A DNA stretch of 64,000 nt from Vibrio hepatarius (GTDB lineage Bacteria; Pseudomonadota; Gammaproteobacteria; Enterobacterales; Vibrionaceae): the NCBI RefSeq assembly GCF_001274785.1, contig NZ_LHPI01000004.1:1-64000 (forward strand), read 5' to 3'. Positions 40,645 through 51,092 of this stretch are shown one piece after another; position 1 is the stretch's first letter, and each line of letters opens with the position of its first letter. The notes beneath the pieces were generated by a model that searched no databases, had not been told where the DNA came from, and worked only from the letters and a program-made list of their open reading frames with translations. The position numbers were made by a program, and so were the translations under genes.

Positions 40645-40867
40645 GTGCTCATCTCGTCTTAGTTATTTGCCCGTTATTTTATTACAAATGGTAGGGATAA
40701 AATAGGTTTTCTCAGTTTTGGTCGCAAGAAAACAGAAATTAAGAAAAATTAAACTTAAGGACTAAAATGTATGTTATAAAAGTGTTAAATGATGTGTAAA
40801 AATAACAAACAATGCTCACCGTCAGGCAAGGTGTTAAACATCTGATTGTTGCTGAAGGACTTTTTAT

Positions 40868-42748
40868 ATGGATATGCTTGCGCTTTCGCAGAAACAGAAA
40901 GTCACGCTGTTTTTGCTTGTATTGACGATAGGATTTGCGTCTCTCGCCTTTTTCACTTCTGAACGCTTGTCACAAATGACAAACCAATATCAAAGCAGTG
41001 CTGATATTGCGGCTGGCTCGTTATCAATCTATCAAACTCAAAGCCAGATTCTGACGTTAGGTGGAGAGCTGGATCGTATGACTGGTGCTAAGGTGCCGGA
41101 TACTCAGATACGCATCGAGGAGATTGTTACCGCGATTGGCAAAGACTCTCAGTTTTTGAGTCAGGTTGGGTTAGTCTCTCAGGGAGAACAACTCTCTAAG
41201 AGTGTGGTTGACTTTAAAGAAGCAGTATCACCATGGTTGTCGATGAAACAGGAACTCGGATTTAACATTGACGAAGGTAAGCTTGGGCAATTAAAGCAAC
41301 TCGCATCCATCATAGAGCAGAAAATCGCTGAAACCGGAATGGTGACATTGAACTCTGACTTTCAGGCGATGGTGAAAGCGCAGCAAAACTACCTACTGCA
41401 ACCGACGGAAGAGAACCTCAAACTGTTTAATCGTGCGATGGGTGCATTTGAAAGTATGTCGAATGTTTACGCTATGTTGGAGTTGTACGAAAAAGAAATC
41501 GAGCAATATAAACAGACATTTCAAACCGTCAGTGACCTTTCCAAGCAGCTGATCTCGATTGAGCAAAAAGTAGCGGCGACTAAAGCCACTATGACGCAGC
41601 TGATTGGTTCGATTACCTCTGAACTAGGCGGTATTAGTACTGAACATCAGAATGTTGCAGAGCGCTCATCCAAGCAGACCTTATGGTCGATTCTAATTGC
41701 GTGTGTGGTACTGGCGGTTTTCACTATCGCAATCTCTGCGATGCAAAACGTTTCATTATCACGTTCGCTCAATCGTACTAAAGAGATTTTGAATAGCTTG
41801 TCGAAAGGGGATTTATCGCAACGTATGGAGCAAAGTGAAAACCCGAATGATGAGTTTAACCAGTTAGCCGCGAGTATCAACCAGAGTAGTACTAATCTTG
41901 GTGAGTTGGTATCGGGGGTTCAGACGAGCAGTTTAGCGTTGAGTAGTAACGCCGTAGAGCTCAATCAAGGTTTAGATAAACTGGCGCATCACCAGTCAGA
42001 AGTGTTGGGACAAACTCAGTTACTTGCGTCGGCGACGGAAGAGGTCAGTGTCACGACTCAAGAAGTTTCTAACTCGTTAGAATTTGTCGCAGACATCAGC
42101 CGCTCTTCAACTCAGGCTGCAGAAGAAGGTGCTAAAGTGATTGGCGCCGCAATCGGCTCTCTTGAAGAAGTTGGGGCCATATTGACGTCGGCGGCGGGTC
42201 ATATTAAGCAGTTAGAAGAAGCTTCATCAAAAGTTGACTCAGTAATGGACATCATCAATGGCATTGCCGAGCAGACCAACTTATTGGCGCTGAACGCGGC
42301 AATTGAAGCGGCAAGGGCTGGTGAGCAAGGGCGTGGTTTTGCTGTGGTTGCTGATGAAGTACGTAGCCTTGCGGTAAGGACAGTCGACGCCGTGTCAGAG
42401 ATCTCCGGAACCATAGATACGATGAAAAAAGAGAGCGCAGAAGTCATTCAATACATAGGTCAATCTGAGTCGTCAATGAACACCGGTCGTGAACGAGGAC
42501 ATGAGGCGATGGAGGCGCTTAAACTGATTACAGAAAAAGCGGATGAAGCGTCTCACCAAACTGAGGTTATTTTTACCTCAATTAAAGAGTTGGCGACGAC
42601 CAGCCAATCAATGGCCGATAACATGACGCAGATTTCTTCTGCAATGAAAGAGTTAGAAGAGAACAACGAGCATCTTCGCAGTATTAGTGGTGTTGTAGAG
42701 CAGCGCTCTGACAGCCTCAACAAAGACTGCCAGAAGTTTACTATTTAG
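40868..42748 (+). CDS. Methyl-accepting chemotaxis protein
   Basis: 626 residues. Membrane segments lie at about 14-31 and about 275-294 ([19 protein letters not shown]), enclosing a helical periplasmic sensor. HAMP follows ([18 protein letters not shown]), then the signalling domain with [20 protein letters not shown] near residue 463-482. The ligand is unknown. It is divergent from pflA, and its stop is 5 bp from that of the convergent lpxR-like gene, with no obvious terminator between. Confidence 0.92.
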   Translation: MDMLALSQKQKVTLFLLVLTIGFASLAFFTSERLSQMTNQYQSSADIAAGSLSIYQTQSQILTLGGELDRMTGAKVPDTQIRIEEIVTAIGKDSQFLSQVGLVSQGEQLSKSVVDFKEAVSPWLSMKQELGFNIDEGKLGQLKQLASIIEQKIAETGMVTLNSDFQAMVKAQQNYLLQPTEENLKLFNRAMGAFESMSNVYAMLELYEKEIEQYKQTFQTVSDLSKQLISIEQKVAATKATMTQLIGSITSELGGISTEHQNVAERSSKQTLWSILIACVVLAVFTIAISAMQNVSLSRSLNRTKEILNSLSKGDLSQRMEQSENPNDEFNQLAASINQSSTNLGELVSGVQTSSLALSSNAVELNQGLDKLAHHQSEVLGQTQLLASATEEVSVTTQEVSNSLEFVADISRSSTQAAEEGAKVIGAAIGSLEEVGAILTSAAGHIKQLEEASSKVDSVMDIINGIAEQTNLLALNAAIEAARAGEQGRGFAVVADEVRSLAVRTVDAVSEISGTIDTMKKESAEVIQYIGQSESSMNTGRERGHEAMEALKLITEKADEASHQTEVIFTSIKELATTSQSMADNMTQISSAMKELEENNEHLRSISGVVEQRSDSLNKDCQKFTI

Positions 42749-42753
42749 CGTAA

Positions 42754-43755
42754 TCAGAAAAACGCGTATAGCGAGACACTACCCGTACCGTAAACAGACT
42801 CCGGCGCGTGTTCATAATCTGGAGTCTTCGCGGTGGCACTGAGCGTAGCGCCAAAGCTGTGACCATAGATTGCGATGCCCGCCACACCTGATGCCTGCAG
42901 ATTTTGCAGCGATACATCGTAGGCATCAGGGTTTGAAATCGAAGGGTTGTCTTCGATACCAGGTCGGTCACCTCCCACAGTAAAGTCGTTAAAGCGATAA
43001 CGACCTTCAACACCTGCGTATAAGAACCAGCCTGATTTTGAAGCGCCTAACATGCTTGCGCGAAACGGGTTTTCGTTGTCGATGTTAGCAGCGCCCATGC
43101 TTCCTGCCAGATCAGCTCCCCAACGCAACATGAAACCGGTAGACACATCAGAGCGAAAATTACCGACGTTGACCTCCGAGACGTTTGAGATTTCCCAATC
43201 GGTGTTAGCGATAGAGCGGATACGAGCAATGTTGAAGTGGCTTAGATAACCGACGCTACCAATAAACTTGTCTTCTACTTGGTATTCCCAACCATTCGGT
43301 TCATCAGAGCCAGTAATACCGTGCACGATGTCTTGCGCTTCGTCAGCCAGAGAGCTTTCACCAGTTGTACCCAGCGTCAGGTTAAATCGTTGTGCCTGCT
43401 GCGGGTGTAAGCTGATGTAATTGAATTCGGTATGTAAGTAGCCCGCGTATGGACGATCATTGATGAGGGGGTCTTTTGTTTCAATATCTGAGGGGGTATA
43501 CATCTTATGCCCAAGCGCGAACTCAAACTTATCTAAAGAGGCTCCGCCCCAGTAAGACAGACTGAGAGGGCTAAAAATAGGGTATGGATTAATAGCGCCG
43601 GTGGCAAAGTTAAAAAACACGCCATTGGTGTAGTCTTGGTCAACGCCGAACACGCCATCATTATCTAAGGTAAAAGACAGCGTTGCACGCTCTGACGCCA
43701 AAACATTCAGCGACAATAGGCAAAGTGGTACCAAGTAAATCGGTTTTATTTTCAT
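42754..43755 (-). CDS. lpxR: LpxR-type lipid A 3'-O-deacylase (DUF2219)
   Basis: 333 residues. The signal peptide is cleaved after VLA (residue 20), and the C-terminus ends in Phe as outer-membrane barrels do. LpxR active-site residues are recognisable: N32-D33, then DQDYTNG, DRPYAGY (100-106) and H145, which fall near the Salmonella LpxR positions N9, D10 and H122 of the mature protein. The enzyme removes the 3'-acyloxyacyl chain of lipid A in the outer membrane and reduces innate immune detection. Activity here is inferred from those residues. Confidence 0.85.
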   Translation of the reverse strand: MKIKPIYLVPLCLLSLNVLASERATLSFTLDNDGVFGVDQDYTNGVFFNFATGAINPYPIFSPLSLSYWGGASLDKFEFALGHKMYTPSDIETKDPLINDRPYAGYLHTEFNYISLHPQQAQRFNLTLGTTGESSLADEAQDIVHGITGSDEPNGWEYQVEDKFIGSVGYLSHFNIARIRSIANTDWEISNVSEVNVGNFRSDVSTGFMLRWGADLAGSMGAANIDNENPFRASMLGASKSGWFLYAGVEGRYRFNDFTVGGDRPGIEDNPSISNPDAYDVSLQNLQASGVAGIAIYGHSFGATLSATAKTPDYEHAPESVYGTGSVSLYAFF

Positions 43756-43827
43756 TATGTTACTGCAAAAGAAGGAGAGTCGGTATCAATGTAGCAATTA
43801 GTGAACCGTTGTTCCATACCAGAACAA

Positions 43828-43855
43828 AAAAAGCCCCGCTGCTGCGGGGCTTTTT
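43828..43855. terminator. Terminator of pflB
   Basis: AAAAAGCCCCGC, loop TGCT, GCGGGGCTTTTT; strong GC stem 17 bp past the pflB stop. Confidence 0.93.
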
Positions 43856-43871
43856 CAATAATCAACTGAAA

Positions 43872-46148
43872 TTATAGAGACTCAGTGAATGTACGTGCAA
43901 TAACGTCTTGCTGTTGCTCTGCTGTTAGCGAGTTAAAGCGTACAGCGTAACCAGATACACGGATTGTTAGCTGAGGGTATTTCTCAGGGTGCTTAACTGC
44001 GTCTTCTAGAGTTTCACGGTTAAGAACGTTAACGTTCAGGTGTTGACCGCCTTCGATGCCAGCTTCGTGGTGGAAGTAACCATCCATTAGACCTGCAAGG
44101 TTAGCACGTTGAGAACCTTCATCTTTACCTAGTGCATTAGGTACGATAGAGAATGTGTAAGAGATACCATCTTGAGCATCAGCAAACGGTAGTTTAGCTA
44201 CTGAAGTCAATGATGCTACTGCACCTTTCTCATCACGTCCGTGCATTGGGTTAGCACCTGGTGCGAATGGAGTACCTGCGCGACGACCATCTGGAGTGTT
44301 ACCAGTCTTCTTACCGTATACCACGTTTGAAGTGATAGTTAGGATTGACTGAGTAGGGATAGCGTTGCGGTATGTATTAAGTTTACGGATTTTGCCCATA
44401 AACACGCTAACAAGTTCACAAGCGATGTCATCAACGCGAGCATCGTTGTTACCGAATTTAGGGTAATCGCCTTCGATTTCGAAGTCGATTGCTAGACCAT
44501 CTTCGTCACGAACTGGTTTCACTTTCGCGTATTTAATTGCTGATAGTGAGTCAGCTGCAACAGACAGACCTGCAATACCACATGCCATAGTACGCTTAAC
44601 ATCACGGTCATGCAGAGCCATTAGTGAAGCTTCGTAGCTGTACTTGTCGTGCATGTAGTGAATTGCATTTAGTGCAGTTACGTATTGCTTAGCTAGCCAG
44701 TCCATGAAGTGGTCCATTTTTTCCCACAGTTCATCGTAGTCAAGATACTCACCAGTAATCTTGTCCATTTTCGGACCAACTTGAAGTTTTAACTTCTCAT
44801 CAATACCACCGTTGATGGTGTATAGCATTGTTTTAGCAAGGTTCGCACGAGCACCGAAGAACTGCATTTGCTTACCAACAACCATTGGAGATACACAACA
44901 CGCGATAGCGTAGTCGTCAGACTCCATGTCTGGGCGCATTAGGTCGTCGTTTTCGTACTGGATGGATGAAGTATCGATAGATACTTTCGCACAGAAACGT
45001 TTGAAGCCGTCAGGTAGCTGCTCAGACCAAAGTACAGTGATGTTTGGCTCTGGAGAAGGACCCATAGTGTATAGGCTGTTTAGGAAACGGAAGTTAGAAC
45101 GCGTTACTAGCGTACGACCGTCAAGACCCATACCACCCATAGATTCTGTAGCCCAGATTGGGTCGCCAGAGAATAGCTCATCGTACTCAGGAGTACGTAG
45201 GAAACGAACCATACGTAGTTTCATTACGAAGTGGTCGATCATTTCTTGAGCTTGTTCTTCAGTGATCTTACCTGCAGCGATATCACGCTCGATGTACACG
45301 TCTAGGAAAGTAGAAGTACGACCTAGAGACATTGCAGCACCGTTTTGAGACTTAACAGCAGCTAGGTAGCCGAAGTAAGTCCATTGGATAGCTTCTTGTG
45401 CAGTTTCAGCTGGACGACCGATATCGAAACCGTATTTCGCAGCCATTTGTTTGATTTGACCAAGAGCACGGTGTTGCTCTGCAATTTCTTCACGAAGTTG
45501 CATAGTCATATGAAGGTCTTCGCCGTTTTCAAACTTCTCTTGTAGAGAGTTGAACTGAGCAAGTTTGTCCTTCATTAGGAAGTCGATACCGTAAAGTGCA
45601 ACGCGACGGTAGTCACCAATGATACGGCCACGGCCATATGCATCAGGAAGACCTGTTAGTACACCAGATTTACGGCATGCAAGGATGTCAGGAGTGTAGA
45701 TATCGAAAACACCAGCGTTGTGAGTTTTACGATATTCAGTGAAGATTTTCTTAACTTGAGGGTCAAGCTCACGATCATATGCCTTGCACGAACCTTCAAC
45801 CATACGGATACCACCGTTAGGGATGATTGCGCGTTTAAGCGGCGCTTCAGTTTGAAGGCCTACGATTGTTTCAAGGTCTTTTTCGATGTAGCCAGCATCG
45901 TGAGCAGTGATGGTAGAAATAACAGAAGTATCAAAATCAACAGGTGCGTGAGTCGCGTTTTCCTGTTTGATACCTTCCATTACTTTAGCCCAAAGCTTAT
46001 TGGTCGCTTCAGTACCTTCAGAAACTAGGAAAGATTCGTCGCCTTCGTACGGTGTGTAGTTCTTTTGAATGAAATCACGAACGTTTACTTCGTTTTGCCA
46101 ATCACCTGCAGCAAAACCTTCCCAAGCTTTAGCAAATTGCTCTGCCAT
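43872..46148 (-). CDS. pflB: Formate acetyltransferase (pyruvate formate-lyase)
   Basis: 758 residues. Active-site cysteines C417-C418 in [11 protein letters not shown] and radical glycine G733 in RVSGYAVRF are present. It converts pyruvate and CoA to acetyl-CoA and formate during fermentation in the cytoplasm and is activated by PflA. GGTAGGTATGTC upstream gives the ribosome site. focA, which precedes pflB in E. coli, is not here; a DUF3360 transporter gene lies upstream instead, separated by a terminator. Codon choice looks highly expressed. Confidence 0.98.
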   Translation of the reverse strand: MAEQFAKAWEGFAAGDWQNEVNVRDFIQKNYTPYEGDESFLVSEGTEATNKLWAKVMEGIKQENATHAPVDFDTSVISTITAHDAGYIEKDLETIVGLQTEAPLKRAIIPNGGIRMVEGSCKAYDRELDPQVKKIFTEYRKTHNAGVFDIYTPDILACRKSGVLTGLPDAYGRGRIIGDYRRVALYGIDFLMKDKLAQFNSLQEKFENGEDLHMTMQLREEIAEQHRALGQIKQMAAKYGFDIGRPAETAQEAIQWTYFGYLAAVKSQNGAAMSLGRTSTFLDVYIERDIAAGKITEEQAQEMIDHFVMKLRMVRFLRTPEYDELFSGDPIWATESMGGMGLDGRTLVTRSNFRFLNSLYTMGPSPEPNITVLWSEQLPDGFKRFCAKVSIDTSSIQYENDDLMRPDMESDDYAIACCVSPMVVGKQMQFFGARANLAKTMLYTINGGIDEKLKLQVGPKMDKITGEYLDYDELWEKMDHFMDWLAKQYVTALNAIHYMHDKYSYEASLMALHDRDVKRTMACGIAGLSVAADSLSAIKYAKVKPVRDEDGLAIDFEIEGDYPKFGNNDARVDDIACELVSVFMGKIRKLNTYRNAIPTQSILTITSNVVYGKKTGNTPDGRRAGTPFAPGANPMHGRDEKGAVASLTSVAKLPFADAQDGISYTFSIVPNALGKDEGSQRANLAGLMDGYFHHEAGIEGGQHLNVNVLNRETLEDAVKHPEKYPQLTIRVSGYAVRFNSLTAEQQQDVIARTFTESL

Positions 46149-46368
46149 GACATACCTACCTTTTTAGTAGTAAAAACACGTACCTGTCAGACCGTTGAGC
46201 CAGTCAGACTCCCATTACTGGTTTGGTACACTCTTAATGAATAACAATATGTATAGTCTTAAAACCCAATCACCGAAAGCGGTCATAAAAACATAGATAT
46301 TGTTACTGCCTTTAAAGCTAAATCCCTCAACTTGATTGTTAGGATAAATTAAAAAAAAATTGCAAACC

Positions 46369-46382
46369 TTAAACTAAATCAA
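46369..46382 (-). promoter_or_regulatory. Weak FNR-like site upstream of pflB
   Basis: TTAAA-CTAA-ATCAA matches 8 of 10 consensus bases of TTGAT-N4-ATCAA. It lies about 220 bp ahead of the pflB ATG. In enterobacteria pfl is activated by FNR and ArcA. Suggestive only. Confidence 0.3.
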
Positions 46383-46407
46383 TAAATCTTCAAAAGTTGC
46401 AATAAAA

Positions 46408-46434
46408 TTTGGGTGGCATTGACGCCACCCAAAT
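46408..46434 (-). terminator. Terminator of the DUF3360 gene
   Basis: Perfect 10-bp stem TTTGGGTGGC / GCCACCCAAA with a short loop; on the minus strand it runs into TTTTATT. It isolates pflB from its upstream neighbour. Confidence 0.85.
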
Positions 46435-46445
46435 GGATTTCTCTA

Positions 46446-47993
46446 TTATAGCCAAGCTTTGATGCCATATTGGCTTTCTAGCATACCAACTGCAAGCATA
46501 GCAACCAAACAGATAACAAAGACACCTACTGGGATTACAATCTTGTCTGCGAAAGAAAGGCGAGATGCGCGCTCTTTATCACCAATCAAACCATTGTTAT
46601 CTAGGAACATGGTTAGTGCCCAAGCAAGTACAGGGTTTGCTACAACTGAGGCAAAGATACAGATACCAGCAGCTTGTGAATCTTTCGTGTCACGAACCAT
46701 TTGCATACCTGCTTCTAATAAAGGAAGGAATACACCAACCAATAGAGCAACACGCATAACTGGCGGCCATACCGCTACATCCATAGGGAAACCGAGGATA
46801 GCAACGATGATACATAGTGTACCTAGCACAATCGCACCGGCAGGGATTGGACGCTTCGCGATAGCCGCAGGGATCATGTAAGTACCCCAAGACGAAGTAA
46901 TGTTACCGCCACCTACTGCTGTACCTACCATCTGACGGATAGAACACATAGTCATGGTGTCATCGACATCCATCAGTACTTTTTCAGTTTTACGCGGGTA
47001 GTTTAGCTCTTGGAAGATACGATGGCCTAAGAAGTCAGGAGACCACATCGCTACCGCTAGAATCGCAAATGGGAGTGACGCAATAAAGTGCTCTAAGTTT
47101 GGTAGACCAAGCTGCCAACCTTGCTCAGTGCTGCCCCACCAGTAAACTGGGTTAAGGTTTGGTAGACCCATTTTAGTTTCGAACTGAAGGTCAAAACCTG
47201 CGCCAAGTACTAAGGCAACTAATAGACCAGTGAACGCACATACCGGGATGGCAAGCCAGCGCATGTTGATTTTCGCCAAGAATGCGTAGATAGCGATAGT
47301 GATACCTAAAACAATCAGACCAACATAGCCCATGCTACCTGCTGCAATATCTGCAGATTGTAGGCTGGTTGCCCAAGACTGAATTGAACCGATTTGGCTC
47401 ATCGTACCGGTAAAGCCCAAGAAGATAAGCAAGCCACCTGCGGTACCTTCCGAGGTGAGGTTAACCAGCTTGGAACCGCCTTTAAAGTAACTTAACAGCA
47501 GACCGAACACGCCAAGTAAAATGGCAAGAGCAAGAGGGTGGGCACCTGCAAGGGCAATCGAACCGATCAATGGGATCATTGGTCCGTGGTTACCTGCAAG
47601 GTTGGCGCGTGGGTTAAAGATACCTGAAGACAGAATACAGAAAAGAAGGGCAGGGATAAGCATTTCTACTCGAGCGACTTCAATCGCAAACTCTTTCCCA
47701 AGGTTTACGTGATCCCAAGCGGCTGAAAGACCATCAGCCCAAGACATCATAACCGCTGAGTACATTGCGATGATGCCGATAGTGCCTGCCAAAGCGGGTA
47801 CTAGATCTTCTAATTCGAAACGGAAATCTCGACCTGGAAGGTTTAGACCAAAGCGGCGAGGCTTCATGATCTGTAGTTCGTGGTCAAGGTAATCACTGCG
47901 GCTGGCAAACTCAGAGGCCGGGCGGTGCAGCTCTTGATAGCTCTTATTCTCTATATCCGAATCAGAGTGCGATTTGTTGACTGCGTCTGACAT
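46446..47993 (-). CDS. DUF3360 putative membrane transporter
   Basis: 515 residues. The N-terminal 60 residues are hydrophilic and the rest has about a dozen hydrophobic segments with many glycines (GNHGPMIPLIGSIALAGAHPLA, GTAVGGGNITSSWGTYMIP), reminiscent of the SLC26/NAT 7+7 inverted-repeat transporters. Substrate unknown. It lies directly upstream of pflB and has a 9/10 FNR site about 230 bp upstream, hinting at an anaerobic role such as exchange of a fermentation acid (inference). Confidence 0.75.
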   Translation of the reverse strand: MSDAVNKSHSDSDIENKSYQELHRPASEFASRSDYLDHELQIMKPRRFGLNLPGRDFRFELEDLVPALAGTIGIIAMYSAVMMSWADGLSAAWDHVNLGKEFAIEVARVEMLIPALLFCILSSGIFNPRANLAGNHGPMIPLIGSIALAGAHPLALAILLGVFGLLLSYFKGGSKLVNLTSEGTAGGLLIFLGFTGTMSQIGSIQSWATSLQSADIAAGSMGYVGLIVLGITIAIYAFLAKINMRWLAIPVCAFTGLLVALVLGAGFDLQFETKMGLPNLNPVYWWGSTEQGWQLGLPNLEHFIASLPFAILAVAMWSPDFLGHRIFQELNYPRKTEKVLMDVDDTMTMCSIRQMVGTAVGGGNITSSWGTYMIPAAIAKRPIPAGAIVLGTLCIIVAILGFPMDVAVWPPVMRVALLVGVFLPLLEAGMQMVRDTKDSQAAGICIFASVVANPVLAWALTMFLDNNGLIGDKERASRLSFADKIVIPVGVFVICLVAMLAVGMLESQYGIKAWL

Positions 47994-48660
47994 AGATTCC
48001 TCATATATTAAAAAAGTTAATGAATCTTTATTGAATCGTCATTAATTATTGTGCGGTGACGATCTCTAAAACCTTTTTAGCGTCCTGCTTATTGGTCCAT
48101 AAGCGCTCATCTGTGGCTCAAACCTTATGTGCTAAAGATGAGAAGCTAAAAGAGACTAAAACTTGCGTAATTTAGGCTTATTCTTTGGGGCGAGTTTAGC
48201 TTGCTAACCCTAAGGAGTGATTGATTTAGATCACTATATGAAAGAATGTGAAAGAAAACTACACAACAAGCGTTGTTTGTCGCGTTAATGGTAATTTTGC
48301 CTGAAATAAATTTACATAATCAGGTTGCTATGAAATTAAGTTAATAACAAAAACGGTCAAAGTAGAAGAGGATAAATCGAATATTGAGACAGATCTTATT
48401 TTTATAAAAATGTAAATTTCATTTTCAGGTTAAGATATCGATGTTTAAAACGTTTTATGCGTGATTGAAAGAAAAAACAACTGAAAAGTGAATGTGTAGT
48501 CATATAATATGGCTAAATATCCGCTGTTTATAGGTTAATAATTTGTTGCATGTTATAAATTGTAGTGCTAGTTTGTATCGCAATGTAGGTGGAGACCTGC
48601 AACAAACCCACCATCAAAATTCCAAATAGTGGGACAAAATAATAACAGGGAGTTAGGCGC
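47994..48660. other. Divergent promoter region between DUF3360 and artP
   Basis: 667 bp, very AT-rich, no credible gene. TTGAT-TTAG-ATCAC at 48221-48234 matches the FNR consensus at 9 of 10 bases and is nested in a wider inverted repeat AGTGAT...ATCACT (48216-48235). TATAAT at 48503-48508 could serve artP, but no good -35 partner was found. AACAGGGAG precedes artP. Confidence 0.5.
48221..48234 (-). promoter_or_regulatory. FNR-like box upstream of the DUF3360 gene
   Basis: TTGATTTAGATCAC: only the last base departs from TTGAT-N4-ATCAA. It is 228 bp from the DUF3360 start and 427 bp from artP, so it more likely serves the former. CRP could also bind related sequences. Confidence 0.5.
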
Positions 48661-49431
48661 ATGAATGAAGTACCAGCGCTAGATATAAAAGAACTACACA
48701 AAACTTTCGGACAAAATGAAGTCTTAAAGGGCATTTCACTAGAAGCCCACAAAGGGGACGTTATTTCAATTATCGGGTCATCAGGATCGGGTAAAAGTAC
48801 TTTCCTTCGATGCATTAACCTTCTTGAAACTCCAACTGCTGGCGAAATCTGGGTGAATGGTGAACTCATTCAAATGAAGAATAACCGCCAAGGGGAAGCT
48901 GTACCCGCAAACGAAAAGCAAGTACAACGAATCCGTTCTCGCCTAGCGATGGTATTCCAAGGTTTCAACTTATGGTCACACATGACGGTATTGGAAAACG
49001 TCATTGAAGCACCTGTTCATGTGCTCGGTGTGCCTAAAGCACAGGCAATTGAAAACGCTGAAGTGCTGTTAAAGAAAGTGGGTTTATACGAGCGTAAAGA
49101 TTACTACCCAGGTCACCTTTCAGGTGGTCAGCAGCAACGTGCGGCGATTGCTCGAGCACTCGCAGTAGACCCAGAAGTTATGTTATTTGACGAACCAACT
49201 TCTGCACTTGACCCAGAGCTGGTCGGTGAAGTTCTTGGCGTAATGCGCGATTTGGCCGAAGAAGGCCGTACTATGCTGGTGGTAACACACGAAATGGCGT
49301 TTGCCCGTGATGTATCAAACCACGTTATGTTCTTGCACCAAGGTTTGGTTGAAGAGCAAGGTCATCCATCAAAACTATTTACTAACCCAGATTCGGAACG
49401 CTTAAAGCAGTTCGTATCGTCTATTTACTAG
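48661..49431 (+). CDS. artP: Basic amino acid ABC transporter ATP-binding protein
   Basis: 256 residues. Walker [10 protein letters not shown] (39-47), signature LSGGQQQR, Walker B VMLFDEPTSALD and H-loop VVTHEMAF. The His/Arg/ornithine (HisP/AotP/ArtP) subfamily is indicated by [20 protein letters not shown] and MVFQGFNLWSHMTVLENV. It energises import by the two permeases downstream. The exact substrate (arginine, ornithine or histidine) is not decided by sequence inspection. Confidence 0.9.
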   Translation: MNEVPALDIKELHKTFGQNEVLKGISLEAHKGDVISIIGSSGSGKSTFLRCINLLETPTAGEIWVNGELIQMKNNRQGEAVPANEKQVQRIRSRLAMVFQGFNLWSHMTVLENVIEAPVHVLGVPKAQAIENAEVLLKKVGLYERKDYYPGHLSGGQQQRAAIARALAVDPEVMLFDEPTSALDPELVGEVLGVMRDLAEEGRTMLVVTHEMAFARDVSNHVMFLHQGLVEEQGHPSKLFTNPDSERLKQFVSSIY

Positions 49432-49496
49432 TCGCAAACCAATAAGCGGCAAACACAACACTATTTTTGAAGTATAAAAATCACAGGAGTATGGAA

Positions 49497-50267
49497 ATGA
49501 AAAAGTGGTTATTAGCAGCAACACTAGCAGCAACTGCAGTGACAGGCGTTGCCCAAGCGAAAGAATGGAAAACAGTTCGCTTCGGCATTGAAGGCGCTTA
49601 CCCTCCATTTAGCTGGACTGAAGGCGACGGCTCTCTGAAAGGCTTTGACGTTGACATGGCCAATGCACTTTGTGAAGAGATGCAAGTGAAGTGTAAAATC
49701 GTGGCACAAGATTGGGATGGCATCATTCCTTCTCTACTAGCACGTAAATACGACGCAATTATTGCGGCGATGTCAATTACTGAAGAGCGTAAGAAGAAAG
49801 TCGACTTCACTGGCAAATACGCACTTATCCCTAACAAGTTCATCGCGAAGAAAGGCGCTAACCTAGATTTCGATAATCTAGACGGTCAAAAAATCGCGGT
49901 GCAACGTGCAACAACTCACGATAAATACCTAACTGATAACTATGGTGACAAAGTAGAAATCGTACGTTACGGCTCTTTTGACGAAGCGTACCTAGACCTA
50001 GCAAACGGCCGTGTTGTTGCTGTACTGGGTGATGCATCAGCGCTTGAAGAAGGTGTACTGAACAAAGAAGGTGGCGAAGGCTACGAGTTTGTTGGTCCTT
50101 CTCTAACTGATCCTAAATGGTTTGGCGACGGTTTTGGTATTGCAGTACGTAAGCAAGACAAAGACCTAACTGAGAAGCTAGACGCTGCGATTCTATCTCT
50201 ACGTGACAAAGGTGTTTACCAAGAGATTGCTGCACGTTACTTCAACTACGATGTATACGGCGAGTAA
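49497..50267 (+). CDS. artI: Basic amino acid ABC transporter periplasmic binding protein
   Basis: 256 residues from the ATG at 49497, 7 nt after AGGAG; upstream in-frame ATGs are too close to or ahead of that site. The signal peptide ends GVAQA. The mature part is a type II binding fold: RFGIEGAYPPFSWTEGDGSL, GFDVDMANALCEEMQVKC, IIAAMSITEERKKKVDFTGKY. It captures the ligand in the periplasm for the permeases. A strong hairpin separates it from artQ. Confidence 0.92.
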   Translation: MKKWLLAATLAATAVTGVAQAKEWKTVRFGIEGAYPPFSWTEGDGSLKGFDVDMANALCEEMQVKCKIVAQDWDGIIPSLLARKYDAIIAAMSITEERKKKVDFTGKYALIPNKFIAKKGANLDFDNLDGQKIAVQRATTHDKYLTDNYGDKVEIVRYGSFDEAYLDLANGRVVAVLGDASALEEGVLNKEGGEGYEFVGPSLTDPKWFGDGFGIAVRKQDKDLTEKLDAAILSLRDKGVYQEIAARYFNYDVYGE

Positions 50268-50279
50268 GTCGTAATTAAG

Positions 50280-50316
50280 CGACCGTTGGCTTGTTCCTAG
50301 AAGTAGCCAACGGTCG
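50280..50316 (+). repeat. Intercistronic hairpin after artI
   Basis: CGACCGTTGGCT / AGCCAACGGTCG: a perfect 12-bp stem with a 13-nt loop and no following T run. It is placed where hisJ/malE-type operons carry structures that protect the abundant binding-protein mRNA. Confidence 0.8.
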
Positions 50317-50348
50317 ATCTTATGAGTTTAGGGATTAGGAACTCACCT

Positions 50349-51089
50349 ATGCTAGATCTAAAAGGATACGAAGCCTCTATTTTAAAAGGGGCCATAGTCA
50401 CCATCGAGGTGGCGCTACTATCATTACTGCTGGCGGTAATCTTAGGCATGCTTGGTGCATTAGCAAAAATGGCCCCTTACCGTTGGGCCCGTGCTATCGC
50501 AACACTCTACACAACCGTTATTCGTGGTATTCCAGACCTTGTTCTGATGATGCTTATCTTCTTTGGTGGTCAGATCCTACTGAATAACAGTCTTTATTCC
50601 ATCAACGAGTCACTTAATGAATGGTTCGCGTCGAGCGATCCTAACCATGAATGGGTCTCTTATCTTCCGGATTATATCGATGTTAGCCCGTTCATTGCTG
50701 GTGTTCTAACGATTGGGTTTATCTTTGGCGCTTACATGGCAGAGACTTTCCGTGGTGCGATTATGGCGGTTGATCGCGGTGAGCTTGAAGCGGCTAAAGC
50801 GTACGGAATGAGTGCGACATTATCTTTCCGTCGAATTTTGCTTCCGCAGATGATTCGCCATGCGTTACCGGGCTTTGGCAATAACTGGTTGGTATTGCTT
50901 AAAACAACCGCACTGGTTTCGATTATCGGTCTGGAAGACATGGTACGTGTTAGTTCACTAGCCGCTGGTTCAACTAAGATGCCATTTACCTTCTACATGG
51001 TCGTTGCAGTTATTTTCTTACTGTTTACCAGTATCTCAACGGGCTTATTGAAAGTCGTTGAACGTAAATTCAGTATTCACGCGAGGTAA
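50349..51089 (+). CDS. artQ: Basic amino acid ABC transporter permease
   Basis: 246 residues from the ATG at 50349 (AGGA 8 nt upstream), starting MLDLKGYEASILKGAIVTIE. An ATG at 50322 would add nine residues. The permease EAA loop is ELEAAKAYGMSATLSFRRIL. About five membrane segments. Forms the membrane channel with the next gene product. Confidence 0.9.
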   Translation: MLDLKGYEASILKGAIVTIEVALLSLLLAVILGMLGALAKMAPYRWARAIATLYTTVIRGIPDLVLMMLIFFGGQILLNNSLYSINESLNEWFASSDPNHEWVSYLPDYIDVSPFIAGVLTIGFIFGAYMAETFRGAIMAVDRGELEAAKAYGMSATLSFRRILLPQMIRHALPGFGNNWLVLLKTTALVSIIGLEDMVRVSSLAAGSTKMPFTFYMVVAVIFLLFTSISTGLLKVVERKFSIHAR

Positions 51090-51092
51090 GTT

